Shown: positions 9,258-16,862 of the stretch, piece by piece
How the letters are laid out: each line of letters opens with the position of its first letter
Position numbering within the stretch: the stretch's first letter is position 1
NCBI RefSeq assembly: GCF_021026295.1
Contig: NZ_JAJNDA010000035.1
Location: 1-35,699 of the forward strand
Length of the DNA: 35,699 nt
Direction of reading: 5' to 3'
Source: Actinomycetospora soli
Lineage (GTDB): Bacteria > Actinomycetota > Actinomycetes > Mycobacteriales > Pseudonocardiaceae
Notes under the pieces: generated by a model
Told to the model about the DNA's origin: nothing
Databases searched by the model: none
Seen by the model: only the letters and a program-made list of their open reading frames with translations
Translations under genes and position numbers: made by a program

Positions 9258-10799
9258 TCAGCCGTCGTCGTCCGTCGCGGCGAGCGCGATGAACATGGCG
9301 AGGCGCTGTTCAGGACGATCCATGGCGAGGTGGGTGGCCGTGCTCATCTTCCGTAACCGGTACCGCACGGTGTTCGGATGGACGCCGAGTGCGGTGGCCG
9401 CTTCGAGGACGTCGCCGTGGGCGGCGAGCCAGGCCCGCAGGGTGGCGATGTAGCGGGTGCCGTGCTCCGCGTCGTGCCGTCGGAGCTCCACGGCGGGTCC
9501 TCGTTCGGGTACGCGCCCGTCGCTCGCGACCGCACGCAGGCGACGCAGCAGGATCCGGTCCCAGGACTCGTCGTACGCGAACGGAGGTGCGTCCGGATGG
9601 GCGACGTGCAACGCCAGCGCCTCATCGGCCTCCCGGCGGCTCGCGGGGAGGGTCGTCGGATCGGCGGGCGCTCCGATGCCTGCTCGTAGCGAGAGGTGGG
9701 AGGGCATCGCAGCGCGCACCGATTCGATCCAGGCACGCGCCTCCACCAACGTGTCGTCGCGCGTGGGCAGGACGGTGTAGACGGTGTTGGCGAACAGGGC
9801 GCTGCGGCCCCATCGGGACCAGCCGAAGCCCGTGGTGACGTGTTCGAAGACGAGGAGGATCCCGGCATGCTGCTCGTCGTCGACGTGCGCCTGCAGGGCG
9901 ACGGCCCGGAGCGTCGTCGGGCCGAGCCCGAGCTGGCTGATCATCGCTCGGCCGTCCCCGGACCCCTCGAGCAGGCGGCTCACGAGATCGGACTCGACCT
10001 GGCGCTCGAGGTCGGCGCTCGCCCTCGAGCGAAGCAGGTGCAGGGCAGCGGTGCGAGCGCCGTCCTCGAGGACCTGGCGCCGGCGCTCGTCGAACGGGCC
10101 CGCCGACTCCACCCACAACGAGCCGAGCAGTTCTCGTCCTGCCCGAACGGCCACGACCATGCGCCCCCCGAGGCCGTGCGCGGGCGAGGGTTCGACGAAC
10201 AGCGGTCGGTCCGAGGAGGCGAGGTGCCCGAAGACCCCGCGGTCGGCGAACACGGCGCGGATGGGCTCGGGCAGGCGGCGACCGAGGATAGTCTCGGAAC
10301 GTACGGCGTCCACGGTGCCGTCGAGGCTGGAGTACGCGAGGACGCGGGAGAGCTGGTCCTCGATCACCACGGGTCCACCCACGGAGGAGGCCAGCGTGTC
10401 GGCCAGGGCGAACAGATCGGTGGGACCGCGACCTGCCTCGGTCTCCCGACCTTCGAGCACCAGCCCGTAGGCGAGTCCGGTCAGGTGGCTCCAGGACACC
10501 TCGGGGTCCGCGCGCAGGATCGCGACGCCGGCGTCCTCGGCGCACCGCCGAACCGCCGGATCCAGGGGTGCGGATGCTCGCAGGAGAGCGACGGCCGCGC
10601 GCGCCCGCATGGCGAGCCGGACCGCCTCTCGTGGCTCGTCGACACCGATCGCGAGGAACACGTCGCCGGTGCTGACCCGCGATTCGGTGCTGTCGTGGAC
10701 GACCAGACTCCGCAGCAGCACCTCTCGCGAACCGGGACAGCACACCAGCCGTGTCCCACTGCCCGCGAGGGCGTTGACCAGGCGGTTCAGGGTGATCAT
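9258..10799 (-). CDS. PucR/CdaR-type transcriptional regulator
   Basis: A 513-residue regulator. Residues 1-120 resemble the PucR N-terminal domain (TGDVFLAIGVDEPREAVRLAMRA, RCAEDAGVAIL). The middle is a GAF-like region (LADTLASSVGGPVVIEDQLSRVLAYSS). Then comes a GGDEF-like CdaR segment, and the C-terminus carries the family's helix-turn-helix LRAWLAAHGDVLEAATALGVHPNTVRYRLRKM. PucR proteins usually control purine, amino-acid or sugar-acid catabolism. It begins 44 bases after the dps stop on the same strand, with no good ribosome-binding site, so dps-pucR cotranscription is possible. Effector and targets are unknown; the CTTGTC dyads around it are candidate targets by proximity only. Confidence 0.9.
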   Translation of the reverse strand: MITLNRLVNALAGSGTRLVCCPGSREVLLRSLVVHDSTESRVSTGDVFLAIGVDEPREAVRLAMRARAAVALLRASAPLDPAVRRCAEDAGVAILRADPEVSWSHLTGLAYGLVLEGRETEAGRGPTDLFALADTLASSVGGPVVIEDQLSRVLAYSSLDGTVDAVRSETILGRRLPEPIRAVFADRGVFGHLASSDRPLFVEPSPAHGLGGRMVVAVRAGRELLGSLWVESAGPFDERRRQVLEDGARTAALHLLRSRASADLERQVESDLVSRLLEGSGDGRAMISQLGLGPTTLRAVALQAHVDDEQHAGILLVFEHVTTGFGWSRWGRSALFANTVYTVLPTRDDTLVEARAWIESVRAAMPSHLSLRAGIGAPADPTTLPASRREADEALALHVAHPDAPPFAYDESWDRILLRRLRAVASDGRVPERGPAVELRRHDAEHGTRYIATLRAWLAAHGDVLEAATALGVHPNTVRYRLRKMSTATHLAMDRPEQRLAMFIALAATDDDG

Positions 10800-10843
10800 G
10801 TGCTAGTCCAGCCGTCCCGGTGACTCATCGGCTCCTGGTGGGC

Positions 10844-11320
10844 TCAGGCCGACGTGGCCTGCCACATCCAGTGGGCCCGCTCCAAGGCGGCAGTCTGAGT
10901 GATCAGCAGGTCCTGGGTGACCGGGTCGTGTTCTCCGGTGATCCCGATCCGCCGACGCATCCGTGAGATCAACGAGGCGAGGAGGGCGGACACGGTGTCG
11001 TTGACCTCCTCGACGGGGAGTCGCCCCTCCTCGACGGGCGCGATCCCCGAGGTCTTCGCGATCGTCGAGGCACGGCCGTCCGGCGCGACACCCAGAGCGG
11101 CACAGCGCTCGGCGACGTCGTCGGTGTGCGTGCGTGCGAGGCTCACGAGTTCGTCGAGGTGCAGGTGGCAGTCGCGGAAGGTGGGTCCGACGACGTTCCA
11201 GTGCGCCTGCTTGGCGACCAACGACAGGTCGATGAGGTCGACGAGTGTGTCCTGCAGGACGTTGCCGACGATCAGCCGTCCGGTGGGTGCGAGCGGGCTG
11301 ACGATCGGGTCTGCCGCCAT
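10844..11320 (-). CDS. dps: Dps-family ferritin-like DNA-protection protein
   Basis: Mini-ferritin of 158 residues that oxidises and stores iron and protects DNA under stress. The ferroxidase signature is complete: LSLVAKQAHWNVVGPTF (His), HLHLDELVSLARTHTDDVAER (His, Asp, Asp, Glu). DVAERCAALG is the family's usual continuation. Longer in-frame readings exist, but ATG 11320 follows AGGAGGAGATCACG and gives the standard length; the upstream residues show no homology. No long Lys-rich tail is visible, so direct DNA binding is uncertain. Three CTTGTC-type dyads occupy the 359-base region shared with the divergent flavoenzyme. Confidence 0.93.
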   Translation of the reverse strand: MAADPIVSPLAPTGRLIVGNVLQDTLVDLIDLSLVAKQAHWNVVGPTFRDCHLHLDELVSLARTHTDDVAERCAALGVAPDGRASTIAKTSGIAPVEEGRLPVEEVNDTVSALLASLISRMRRRIGITGEHDPVTQDLLITQTAALERAHWMWQATSA

Positions 11321-11439
11321 CGTGATCTCCTCCTGGTCCTGCATGGATGTACGGGCATCCAACCCGGCTCCGAGGTCGGGTCGATGTCCGTGCACGTGAT
11401 GAGTGCGTGACCGAGCATGTCTGTGACCGGCGCGAGCAG

Positions 11440-11458
11440 CTTGTCGCAGATGAACAAG
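11440..11458. promoter_or_regulatory. CTTGT-N9-ACAAG dyad, site 1 of the dps/flavoenzyme region
   Basis: CTTGTC GCAGATG AACAAG: 5-bp arms are perfect, the sixth base pair is broken on the right side. It is 120 bases upstream of dps and 222 bases upstream of the flavoenzyme start. Confidence 0.65.
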
Positions 11459-11569
11459 TCTCCGCCGCATGTTTGGCCTGTGCGACAGCCCGGTCCGCTG
11501 CGGGTTGGAGGGTGATGCCCCGGGACGCCTTCTTCGCTCCGTTCCGGCAATGCCTGCGGCTCTTCTGGA

Positions 11570-11620
11570 CTTGTGACGGTCCGACAAGGATCGGTCCTCG
11601 GCTTGTCACCGCCCGACAGG
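11570..11620. promoter_or_regulatory. Two phased CTTGT-N9-ACAAG dyads, sites 2 and 3
   Basis: Site 2 at 11570-11588 is CTTGTG ACGGTCC GACAAG; site 3 at 11602-11620 is CTTGTC ACCGCCC GACAGG. They start 32 bases apart, about three helical turns, so two dimers would bind the same face. They lie 60 to 110 bases upstream of the flavoenzyme start, where they could control it, dps or both. Confidence 0.65.
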
Positions 11621-11679
11621 TCGATCCGTCGGCATCTCGGACACGGTCGAGGGGCGTCATCCAGTCCCTTGGAGGTGGC

Positions 11680-12951
11680 ATGGACGTGTCGAGGAGCAGC
11701 ACCGCCCCACGGAGCGCGGTGGTCGTCGGCGCCGGCATCGTCGGCCTGAGCACGGCGTGGTTCCTGCAGGATCGAGGGGTCCACGTGACGGTCGTCGAAC
11801 GGGACGAGGTCGGTGCCGGGGCGTCCTGGGGCAATGCCGGCTACCTCTCACCGGCCCTGTCCACGCCGTTGACGGCTCCCCATGTCCTCGGTGAGGGGCT
11901 GCGAGGTCTGGTTGACCGAGGTGCGCCGCTGAGCATCCCGCTCCGCGTCGACCCACGGCTCTGGGGATTCCTGCTCCGGTTCGCCTCCCACTGCCGCACC
12001 GGATACTGGCGTCGGGCCGTCCGGCACCACCTACCGCTCCTCGAGGAGTGTCTACGGGCCTTCGACACGCTGACCGCAGACGGCGTCGGCGCCGAGACAC
12101 ATCGCGCCCCGGTGGTGGCGGGGTTCGAGTCGGCGCGTGCAGCCGCGGCGATGGCCCGGGAGCTCACGGGCCTACAGCGGCTCGGCGCCTCCGTCGACTT
12201 CGACGAGCTCGGACGTCGTGAGGCGTCGTCGTTGCGGCCCCAGTTCTCCGAACGCATCGCGGCCGCAGTGCGGATCGACGGTCAGCGCTTCCTCGATCCC
12301 GGCCGGTTCGTCGACCAGCTGGCCCACTCCGTGGTCGGTCGCGGCGCGTGCATCCACCCACGCTTCGCGGTCACGAGCATCGTCGCCGAGCGCGATCGGG
12401 TCGTCGTCCGTCCCGACGCGGGGCCCTCGGTGACCGCGGACGTGGCCGTGGTGGCCACGGGGGCGTGGCTCGACGACCTGGGTCGATCGCGCGGTGTGCG
12501 CCCCCGGGTGCGGGCCGGTCGTGGTTACTCGTTCCACGTTCCCACCGACGCCCCGGTGGACGGCCCGATCTACCTCCCGGGCGTGCGTGTCGCGTGTACC
12601 CCGTACCAGGACGGGCTCCGGATCGCGGGCACGATGGAGTTCAGGGACATCGACGAACCGGTGGACCTCCGGCGGGTCGACGCCATCGTCGACTCGGTCC
12701 GACCGCTGATCGCGGGGGCCCGGTGGCGCGAGCGCGGCCCTGCTTGGGTGGGGGCCCGGCCGGTCACCGCCGACGCGCTCCCGGTCATCGGTGCGACGCG
12801 ACAGCCCGGGGTCTTCGTCGCCGGGGGACACGGCATGTGGGGTGTCACGTTCGGCCCGGTCACCGGTCGGCTGCTGGCGGAGCACATCACCACCGGGAAG
12901 CAACCGCCCGAGCTGGCCCCCTTCGATCCGCTGCGTGGCCGGGCCGGTTGA
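11680..12951 (+). CDS. FAD-dependent oxidoreductase, D-amino-acid dehydrogenase-like (DadA family)
   Basis: A 423-residue DAO-family flavoenzyme. The N-terminal dinucleotide-binding motif is VVVGAGIVGLSTAWFLQDRG followed by VVERDEVGAGASWGNAGYLSP, the usual FAD ribityl contact region of DadA. The middle carries the substrate domain, and the C-terminus has RPVTADALPVIG, VFVAGGHGMWGVTFGP and TGRLLAEHI, typical for this family. The start ATG 11680 has GGAGGT four bases upstream; the frame is open further upstream without homology. The family oxidises D-amino acids, glycine or hydroxyproline-type substrates; the substrate cannot be read. It is divergent from dps, sharing the CTTGTC dyads, and could be controlled by the nearby PucR protein. 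Confidence 0.87.
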   Translation: MDVSRSSTAPRSAVVVGAGIVGLSTAWFLQDRGVHVTVVERDEVGAGASWGNAGYLSPALSTPLTAPHVLGEGLRGLVDRGAPLSIPLRVDPRLWGFLLRFASHCRTGYWRRAVRHHLPLLEECLRAFDTLTADGVGAETHRAPVVAGFESARAAAAMARELTGLQRLGASVDFDELGRREASSLRPQFSERIAAAVRIDGQRFLDPGRFVDQLAHSVVGRGACIHPRFAVTSIVAERDRVVVRPDAGPSVTADVAVVATGAWLDDLGRSRGVRPRVRAGRGYSFHVPTDAPVDGPIYLPGVRVACTPYQDGLRIAGTMEFRDIDEPVDLRRVDAIVDSVRPLIAGARWRERGPAWVGARPVTADALPVIGATRQPGVFVAGGHGMWGVTFGPVTGRLLAEHITTGKQPPELAPFDPLRGRAG

Positions 12952-12982
12952 CGGTGAGGGGCATCGGGCCGACGGACGACGC

Positions 12983-13005
12983 GGAGGCGGTGATCCCGCG
13001 CCTCC
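12983..13005. terminator. Hairpin after the flavoenzyme gene
   Basis: Arms GGAGGCG (12983-12989) and CGCCTCC (12999-13005) with a 9-base loop, 31 bases after the stop. It lies between convergent reading frames (flavoenzyme and the IclR remnant). Confidence 0.4.
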
Positions 13006-13041
13006 CGGCGCAGGACATCGGGAGCCCGGTCGCGCCCGGCC

Positions 13042-13660
13042 TCAGGAGGACCGCAGCCGACTCGCGGACTCCGTGTGGGCGGCGAGTTCGGCGACCAGCA
13101 TGTCGGCGGTGTGGTGCAGCTGCGGTATGGCGGTCTCGATGAGCTCGTCGGTCATTCTCGTGGTCGGTCCGGAGATCGAGACGGCGGCCGGGAGCGAGCC
13201 GCGGAGCGCGACGGCGACGCAGCGGACACCGAGCTCCTGCTCGCCCTCGTCGAGGGCGTAGCCCTGGCGTCGTACCTGGTCGAGTTCCTGCTCGAAGGCG
13301 GGATGTCGGTCAGGGTGTCGTCCGTGTGGGCGGTCATGTCGGTCCGCCTCAGGATGTCGCGGACGCGCTCGGAGGGCATGGTGGCGAGCAGTGCCTTGCC
13401 GATCGCGGTGCAGTGGGGAGAGACCCGGCGTCCGACCTCGGTGAACATGCGCATGGAGTGGCGCCCCGGGGCCTGGGCCACGTAGACGACCTGGGCGCCC
13501 TCCAGGAGCGCGAGGTTGGCGCTCTCGCCGAGCCGATCGACCAGTTCGACGAGCCGTGGTTGGGCCCAGGTGCCCACGAGCGCCCCGGCCATCTCGCCGA
13601 GGCGCACGAGCCGTGGCCCGAGCACGTAGTCCCGCTCCGGCGGCCCGCACGCGGCCCGGT
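13042..13660 (-). pseudogene. IclR-family regulator, broken (HTH lost, one frameshift)
   Basis: The effector domain of an IclR regulator is recognisable in two frames. Frame 1 reads ERDYVLGPRLVRLGE, then VYVAQAPGRHSMRMFTEVGRR, VSPHCTAIGKALLATMP and HTDDTLTDIP. From about 13302 the homology jumps to another frame: AFEQELDQVRRQGYALDEGE, VRCVAVALRG, AAVSISGPTTRMT, and it ends at 13042. One missing base near 13299-13303 explains the break. The N-terminal winged-helix domain is absent: similarity stops at the YVLGPRL linker near 13660, just before the ISL3-type scrap. Both defects mean no functional repressor. Its old target is unknown; the upstream flavoenzyme is a candidate by position. Confidence 0.85.
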
Positions 13661-13723
13661 TCGAGGGTCGGTCGGAAGATGCTGTTGCGCGTGCTCCGCG
13701 CAGCCCGTACCGATTTCAGTGGC

Positions 13724-13879
13724 TCATCCCAATCGGGGGTGTAGGAGTTGGGGTCTGAAGCCGCCGGTCTCGAGCAGGCTTCGGGCGATGTAGTTGGTCA
13801 GGTTGCGGAACCCGAGTGCGGAGCCGCGCAGGTGTTCGAGCCGTCCGTTGAGCGCCTCGGTCGGCCCGTTGCTGGTGCC
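13724..13879 (-). pseudogene. ISL3-type transposase, C-terminal scrap
   Basis: The minus strand encodes about 51 residues, GTSNGPTEALNGRLEHLRG, then SALGFRNLTNYIARSLLET and GGFRPQLLHPRLG, ending at TGA 13724. This is the typical end of an ISL3-family DDE transposase. The sequence ACCGATTTCAGTGG next to it (about 13710-13723) resembles the terminal repeat of such elements. The 5' part of the gene is missing: the IS3 element begins ten bases further on. The other half does not reappear beyond the IS3 element, so a deletion accompanied or followed the insertion. Confidence 0.8.
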
Positions 13880-13926
13880 GGGTCGTTCTGAGCTTGCCCC
13901 CGTAGACCGGACACCCGGGTGTGGGG

Positions 13927-14818
13927 TCAGTGATCTTGGTCGGGGCTGGTGTGGCGGGCTTCGAACTCGACCGGTGAGAGCATTGCGATGCTAGAATGGC
14001 GTCTGATCGGGTTGTACCAGCACTCTATCCACTCGAAGATCCCGGTGGCAAGTTCGGCTCTAGTCGCCCACTTCCGGGAGTCGAGCAGTTCGAGTTGCAT
14101 CGTTCCCCAGAACGATTCCATCATCGAGTTGTCGTAGCAGTCACCGATCGACCCCATCGACGGGACGATCCCGGCGTCGACCAGCCGGCGCCCGAACGCC
14201 CACGAGGTGAATTGCGACCCGTGGTCGGAGTGCAGAACGGTAGAACCGTCATCGAGCGGTTTGCGGCGAAGGATCGCCATGCCGAGTGCGTCGGTGACCA
14301 GTTCAGTGCGCATGTTGTCGTCGATCGACCACCCCACAATCCGCCGTGAGAACACATCGAGGACCGCAGCGCAGTACACCTTGCCTTCTCCGGTGTGGTG
14401 TTCGGTGATGTCGGTGACCCAGAGCCGGTCGGGGCCGGCGGCGGTGAAGTCGCGGTCGACCAGGTCCGGGTGCAGGTGCGCGGCCGGGTCGCGTCAGGTG
14501 CAGCCGCGGTTGCGTCGCCGGTAGAGCCCTTGCAGGCCGGCCTCGCGCATCAGCCGGGCGACCCGCTTGCGGTTGACCGGCTGCCCGAGCCCGAGGACGA
14601 GCTCGGCGTGCACCCGCGGGGCGCCGTAGGTGTCGCGCGAGTCGGCGTGGATCTTATCGATCACCTTGGCGAGCAACTCGTTCTCCTGGGCGCGCACGGA
14701 CTTCACACCCGTGCGCCATTCGTAGTACCCCGAGAGGGAAACGTTGAGGACCCGGCAGGCCACCGCGACGTCGATGCCGTCGTCGGCGAGTTCACAGACC
14801 AGCGGGAACACTACTTTG
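13927..14818 (-). pseudogene. IS3-family transposase OrfB (rve integrase domain), in-frame stop
   Basis: The catalytic part of the transposase. The N-terminal half (VFPLVCELADDGIDVAVACR, LSGYYEWR, then DTYGAPRVHAEL and RVARLMREAGLQGLYRRRNRGC) ends at a TGA at 14494-14496. The same frame continues without loss: DPAAHLHPDLVDRDF, DRLWVTDITEHH (first Asp), VLHSDHGSQF (second Asp), DNSMMESFWGTM (Glu), and ends at 13927. A single nonsense codon, not a frameshift, therefore breaks the gene, about where relatives have an Arg or Val codon. The DDE triad is intact downstream. Without readthrough the element cannot move by itself. Expression would start by frameshifting from orfA. Confidence 0.87.
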
Positions 14819-15119
14819 GGAGGACGTTCTCCTTCGCGAAGTACGCCGCGGCCCGCTTGACGATCTCGAGTTCGACCTCGAGACGTTTCGTTTTCTTGCG
14901 CAGCTCAGCGAGCTCCGCGCGTTCGTCGGTGCTCAACCGCCCCTGCCCGGCGCCGTTGTCGCCGTCGTCGGCGTCGCCCTGGGCTATCCAGTTCCGCAGG
15001 CACGACTCGGAAATGTTGAGCTCCTTCGCGATCTGGGCGACCGGTTGCTCGCCCAGACGCGCGAGCTCGACCGCCCGACGCCGGAACTCAGGCGCGTGTG
15101 GGACTGGCACGAAGGTCAT
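14811..15119 (-). CDS. IS3-family transposase OrfA
   Basis: A 102-residue DNA-binding protein. The helix-turn-helix is at residues 10-45 (EFRRRAVELARLGEQPVAQI, LNISESCLRNWI) and is followed by a leucine-zipper-like coil (ERAELAELRKKTKRLEVELEI, with KRAAAYFAKENVLPK). At the end, CCCAAAG (14821-14815 on the minus strand) sits in the X-XXY-YYZ phase and directly precedes the TAG stop. A -1 slip there gives PKVVFPLVCE and fuses OrfA to OrfB, as in active IS3 elements. The ATG is immediately preceded by AGGGAGG. Confidence 0.88.
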   Translation of the reverse strand: MTFVPVPHAPEFRRRAVELARLGEQPVAQIAKELNISESCLRNWIAQGDADDGDNGAGQGRLSTDERAELAELRKKTKRLEVELEIVKRAAAYFAKENVLPK

Positions 15120-15183
15120 CCTCCCTGGCGGACCGGGTCCACCTCAGGTGAGGTGTCCGGTGGGAGGGGTCAAGCTCAGAAGT

Positions 15184-15204
15184 CCCTGACCGAACCGGTC
15201 AGGG
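15184..15204 (-). terminator. Hairpin following the tRNA remnant
   Basis: Arms CCCTGACCG (15184-15192) and CGGTCAGGG (15196-15204) pair perfectly around a 3-base loop. On the minus strand it comes 16 bases after the end of the tRNA-like sequence. This is the normal position for a tRNA terminator. Confidence 0.6.
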
Positions 15205-15219
15205 CCTTCATGTGGAGGG

Positions 15220-15249
15220 TGCGCCGTCAGGGACTCGAACCCCGAACCC
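15220..15249 (-). repeat. tRNA-Lys-like 3' end, probable attachment-site scar
   Basis: The minus strand carries a full T-arm (GGGGTTCGAGTCCC) followed by TGACGGCGCA, the 3' acceptor strand of an actinobacterial tRNA-Lys. The preceding bases do not form an anticodon arm, and no 5' acceptor GCGCCGT or D-arm follows upstream, so this is only the last ~30 bases of a tRNA. Such 3' ends are what site-specific integrases leave at the far end of an integrated element. The rest of 15250-15510 holds no gene I recognise; a 47-codon open frame at 15315-15458 (-) has no identifiable homology. Confidence 0.65.
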
Positions 15250-15510
15250 AGTGGACAGGATTCACGTCGGCTACGGTGGCCCGCCATCTGCATCTGTGCT
15301 GCTCAGCGACATGATCAGGAAGTAGCGATCTTGTGCCGTGGGTGCCCGTAGACGGCCCTGGTGTGACGTAAGCGGTACCGAAAGCGGGCCTCGTCAGTCA
15401 GGGCCGGGTGTCGAAGGCTGACGTCGTTCCAGCCCTGGCCGGGCGATACGGAGGGCACGACAGCACCCGCCGCTAGGCGAGAGGAGCGGCTGTCCGGCCC
15501 GCCTGCGGAC

Positions 15511-16257
15511 TCAGGGCATGATCAGGCCGCCGTTGACCGGCGCCCAGCTGCCGGTGGTGAACGCGGCGTCATCGCCGGCGAAGTAGGCGACCGTGCGGGC
15601 GACGTCATCGGGTCGGGCGAGCCGGCGCATCGGGGTCGCGTCTGCGAGCTGCGACCTGAGCTCCTCGGGGAGTCGGTCGCTCACCGCGGTGTCCTCCACC
15701 GTGGACGGGGCGACGACGTTGGCCGTGATGTCGTGCGGTGCCACCTCGGCGGCGACGTAGCGCACGAAGGAGTCCAGGGCGGCCTTGGCGACCCCGAGGG
15801 CGATCATCCCGTCCCGGGGACGTCGGGACAGGCCGGTGGACAGGTAGATCAGCCGTCCCCGGCGGCAGTCGATCATCCCGGGCAGCACGGCCTTGGTGAG
15901 CAGGTGTGCCGCGTGCATCTCCTGGTCGAGTTTCGCCGAGAGCTGCTCCCAGCCCAGGTCGGCGAACGAGGTGACCGGGAACGGGGTCATGGCGTTGTGC
16001 ACCAGCACGTCGAGCCGGCCCCAGCGCTCGAGGGTCGCCTCGAGCACCCGCGTGACGTCGGCCGGGTCGGTCACGTCGCCCTGCACCACCAGGGCGTCCC
16101 CACCGGCCGCCCGCACGTCATGGGCGACGGCTTCGGCCGCGGTCGCGCTGTCGCGGTGATTGACCACCACGGCGTGACCGCGCGCCGCGAGTTCGCGCGC
16201 CGTCGCCGCTCCGATGCCCCGGCTGGCTCCGGTGATCAGACACACCCGCTCGTCCAC
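15511..16257 (-). CDS. SDR-family oxidoreductase (FabG-like)
   Basis: Classical short-chain dehydrogenase of 248 residues from GTG 16257, which has AGGAG five bases upstream. Longer in-frame starts lack homology and a good site. Motifs: cofactor loop TGASRGIGAATA, NRD region VVVNHRDSA (Asn-His-Arg favouring NADP), then VHNAMTP in place of the usual NNAG. The catalytic Ser is in LIYLSTG, but the Tyr-x-x-x-Lys position reads ALGVAKAALDS, so Tyr is replaced by Gly or Leu while Lys is kept. That loss argues against a standard dehydrogenase; a reductase with altered chemistry or an enoyl-reductase-like role is possible. It is separated by 188 bases from the VOC gene, so it may be its own unit. Confidence 0.8.
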   Translation of the reverse strand: MDERVCLITGASRGIGAATARELAARGHAVVVNHRDSATAAEAVAHDVRAAGGDALVVQGDVTDPADVTRVLEATLERWGRLDVLVHNAMTPFPVTSFADLGWEQLSAKLDQEMHAAHLLTKAVLPGMIDCRRGRLIYLSTGLSRRPRDGMIALGVAKAALDSFVRYVAAEVAPHDITANVVAPSTVEDTAVSDRLPEELRSQLADATPMRRLARPDDVARTVAYFAGDDAAFTTGSWAPVNGGLIMP

Positions 16258-16445
16258 CTGCACTCCTGCCCGTCGATCCTCGCCCGAGACGGGCATCCCG
16301 CTCGGCTGACTCGACCCACTGGTGGTCATCGCGTATGCCGCGCCACGGCGCGGCGACTCGCACATCGCCTGGGACGGGTGGAGCCACCTCGGGTGAGCGA
16401 CGCGGGAACGGTCGTCCCGCGCGTGCCCGGATGCTGTCGCCGCCG

Positions 16446-16862
16446 TCAACCCTGTGTAGGCAGCCAGATCTCCCAGGCGATGCCGTCCGGGTCGCAGAAC
16501 GACACGAACTCGGCGTAGCCCGCGTCGCGCGTCGGGGAGTGTTCGACGCCGTGCTCGTCCAGTCGCGTCGACCAGGCGTCCAGCGTGGCCCGGTCCGGGA
16601 CGGTCACCGCGAGGTGGTCGAGCCCCGTCCGCTGCGGGTCGAACCGGTCCCCGCTGCGCCGGTGGGGCTCGTGGATGCCCAGCGTCATTCCGCTTCCGGG
16701 ATGACGCATCAACCGGCGGGGGTGACCCTCGGACGGCGGCCCCTCGGTGACCTCACCGACGCGCTCGAAAGCGAGTACGTCCTCATAGAAATGCACGCTG
16801 GTCGTCATGTCCCGCACGACCAGCGCGACGTGGGCGATTCCGGAGAAGGTCGTGGTGCTCAC
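16446..16862 (-). CDS. VOC (glyoxalase/bleomycin resistance) family protein
   Basis: A 138-residue metal-dependent VOC protein. The two beta-alpha-beta-beta-beta modules begin GIAHVALVVRDMTTSVHFYEDVL and GLDHLAVTVPDRATLDAWSTRL. Candidate metal ligands are the His of HVALVV, the Glu of GIHEPH, the His of DHLAV and the Glu of IAWEIW; the set fits methylmalonyl-CoA epimerase, glyoxalase I or ring-cleavage dioxygenase relatives. It is too short for an extradiol dioxygenase. Starts at GTG 16862 overlapping the aldehyde dehydrogenase stop (GTGA), so it is the last gene of the minus-strand operon. The substrate is not readable. Confidence 0.87.
   Translation of the reverse strand: MSTTTFSGIAHVALVVRDMTTSVHFYEDVLAFERVGEVTEGPPSEGHPRRLMRHPGSGMTLGIHEPHRRSGDRFDPQRTGLDHLAVTVPDRATLDAWSTRLDEHGVEHSPTRDAGYAEFVSFCDPDGIAWEIWLPTQG

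Larger units (their letters stand above)
13889..15178 (-). mobile_element. IS3-family insertion sequence, 1290 bp
   Basis: Terminal inverted repeats at 13889-13915 and 15152-15178 agree at 22 of 27 positions, each beginning TGAGCTTG on its own strand and sharing ACCGGACACC. Inside, orfA and orfB run on the minus strand with the usual overlap. The bases just outside (TTC and GAA) extend the repeat by three. I see no clear target-site duplication, which fits an old insertion or a rearrangement. The element interrupts the ISL3-type scrap on its left and abuts the tRNA-derived hairpin on its right. Confidence 0.88.

Noticed and set aside
9202..11620. HspR (HAIR) or DosR boxes
   Set aside because: The dyads are CTTGTC-N7-GACAAG. 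HAIR needs CTTGAGT-N7-ACTCAAG and the DosR box is a GGGAC-type sequence. Neither matches.
15210..15290. Complete tRNA-Lys gene
   Set aside because: Only the T-arm and 3' acceptor strand can be formed; no anticodon loop, D-arm or 5' acceptor lies upstream.
15315..15458. 47-codon minus-strand frame next to the tRNA scar as integrase remnant
   Set aside because: It has no Arg-His-x-x-Arg-Tyr integrase residues in the right spacing and I recognise no homology.
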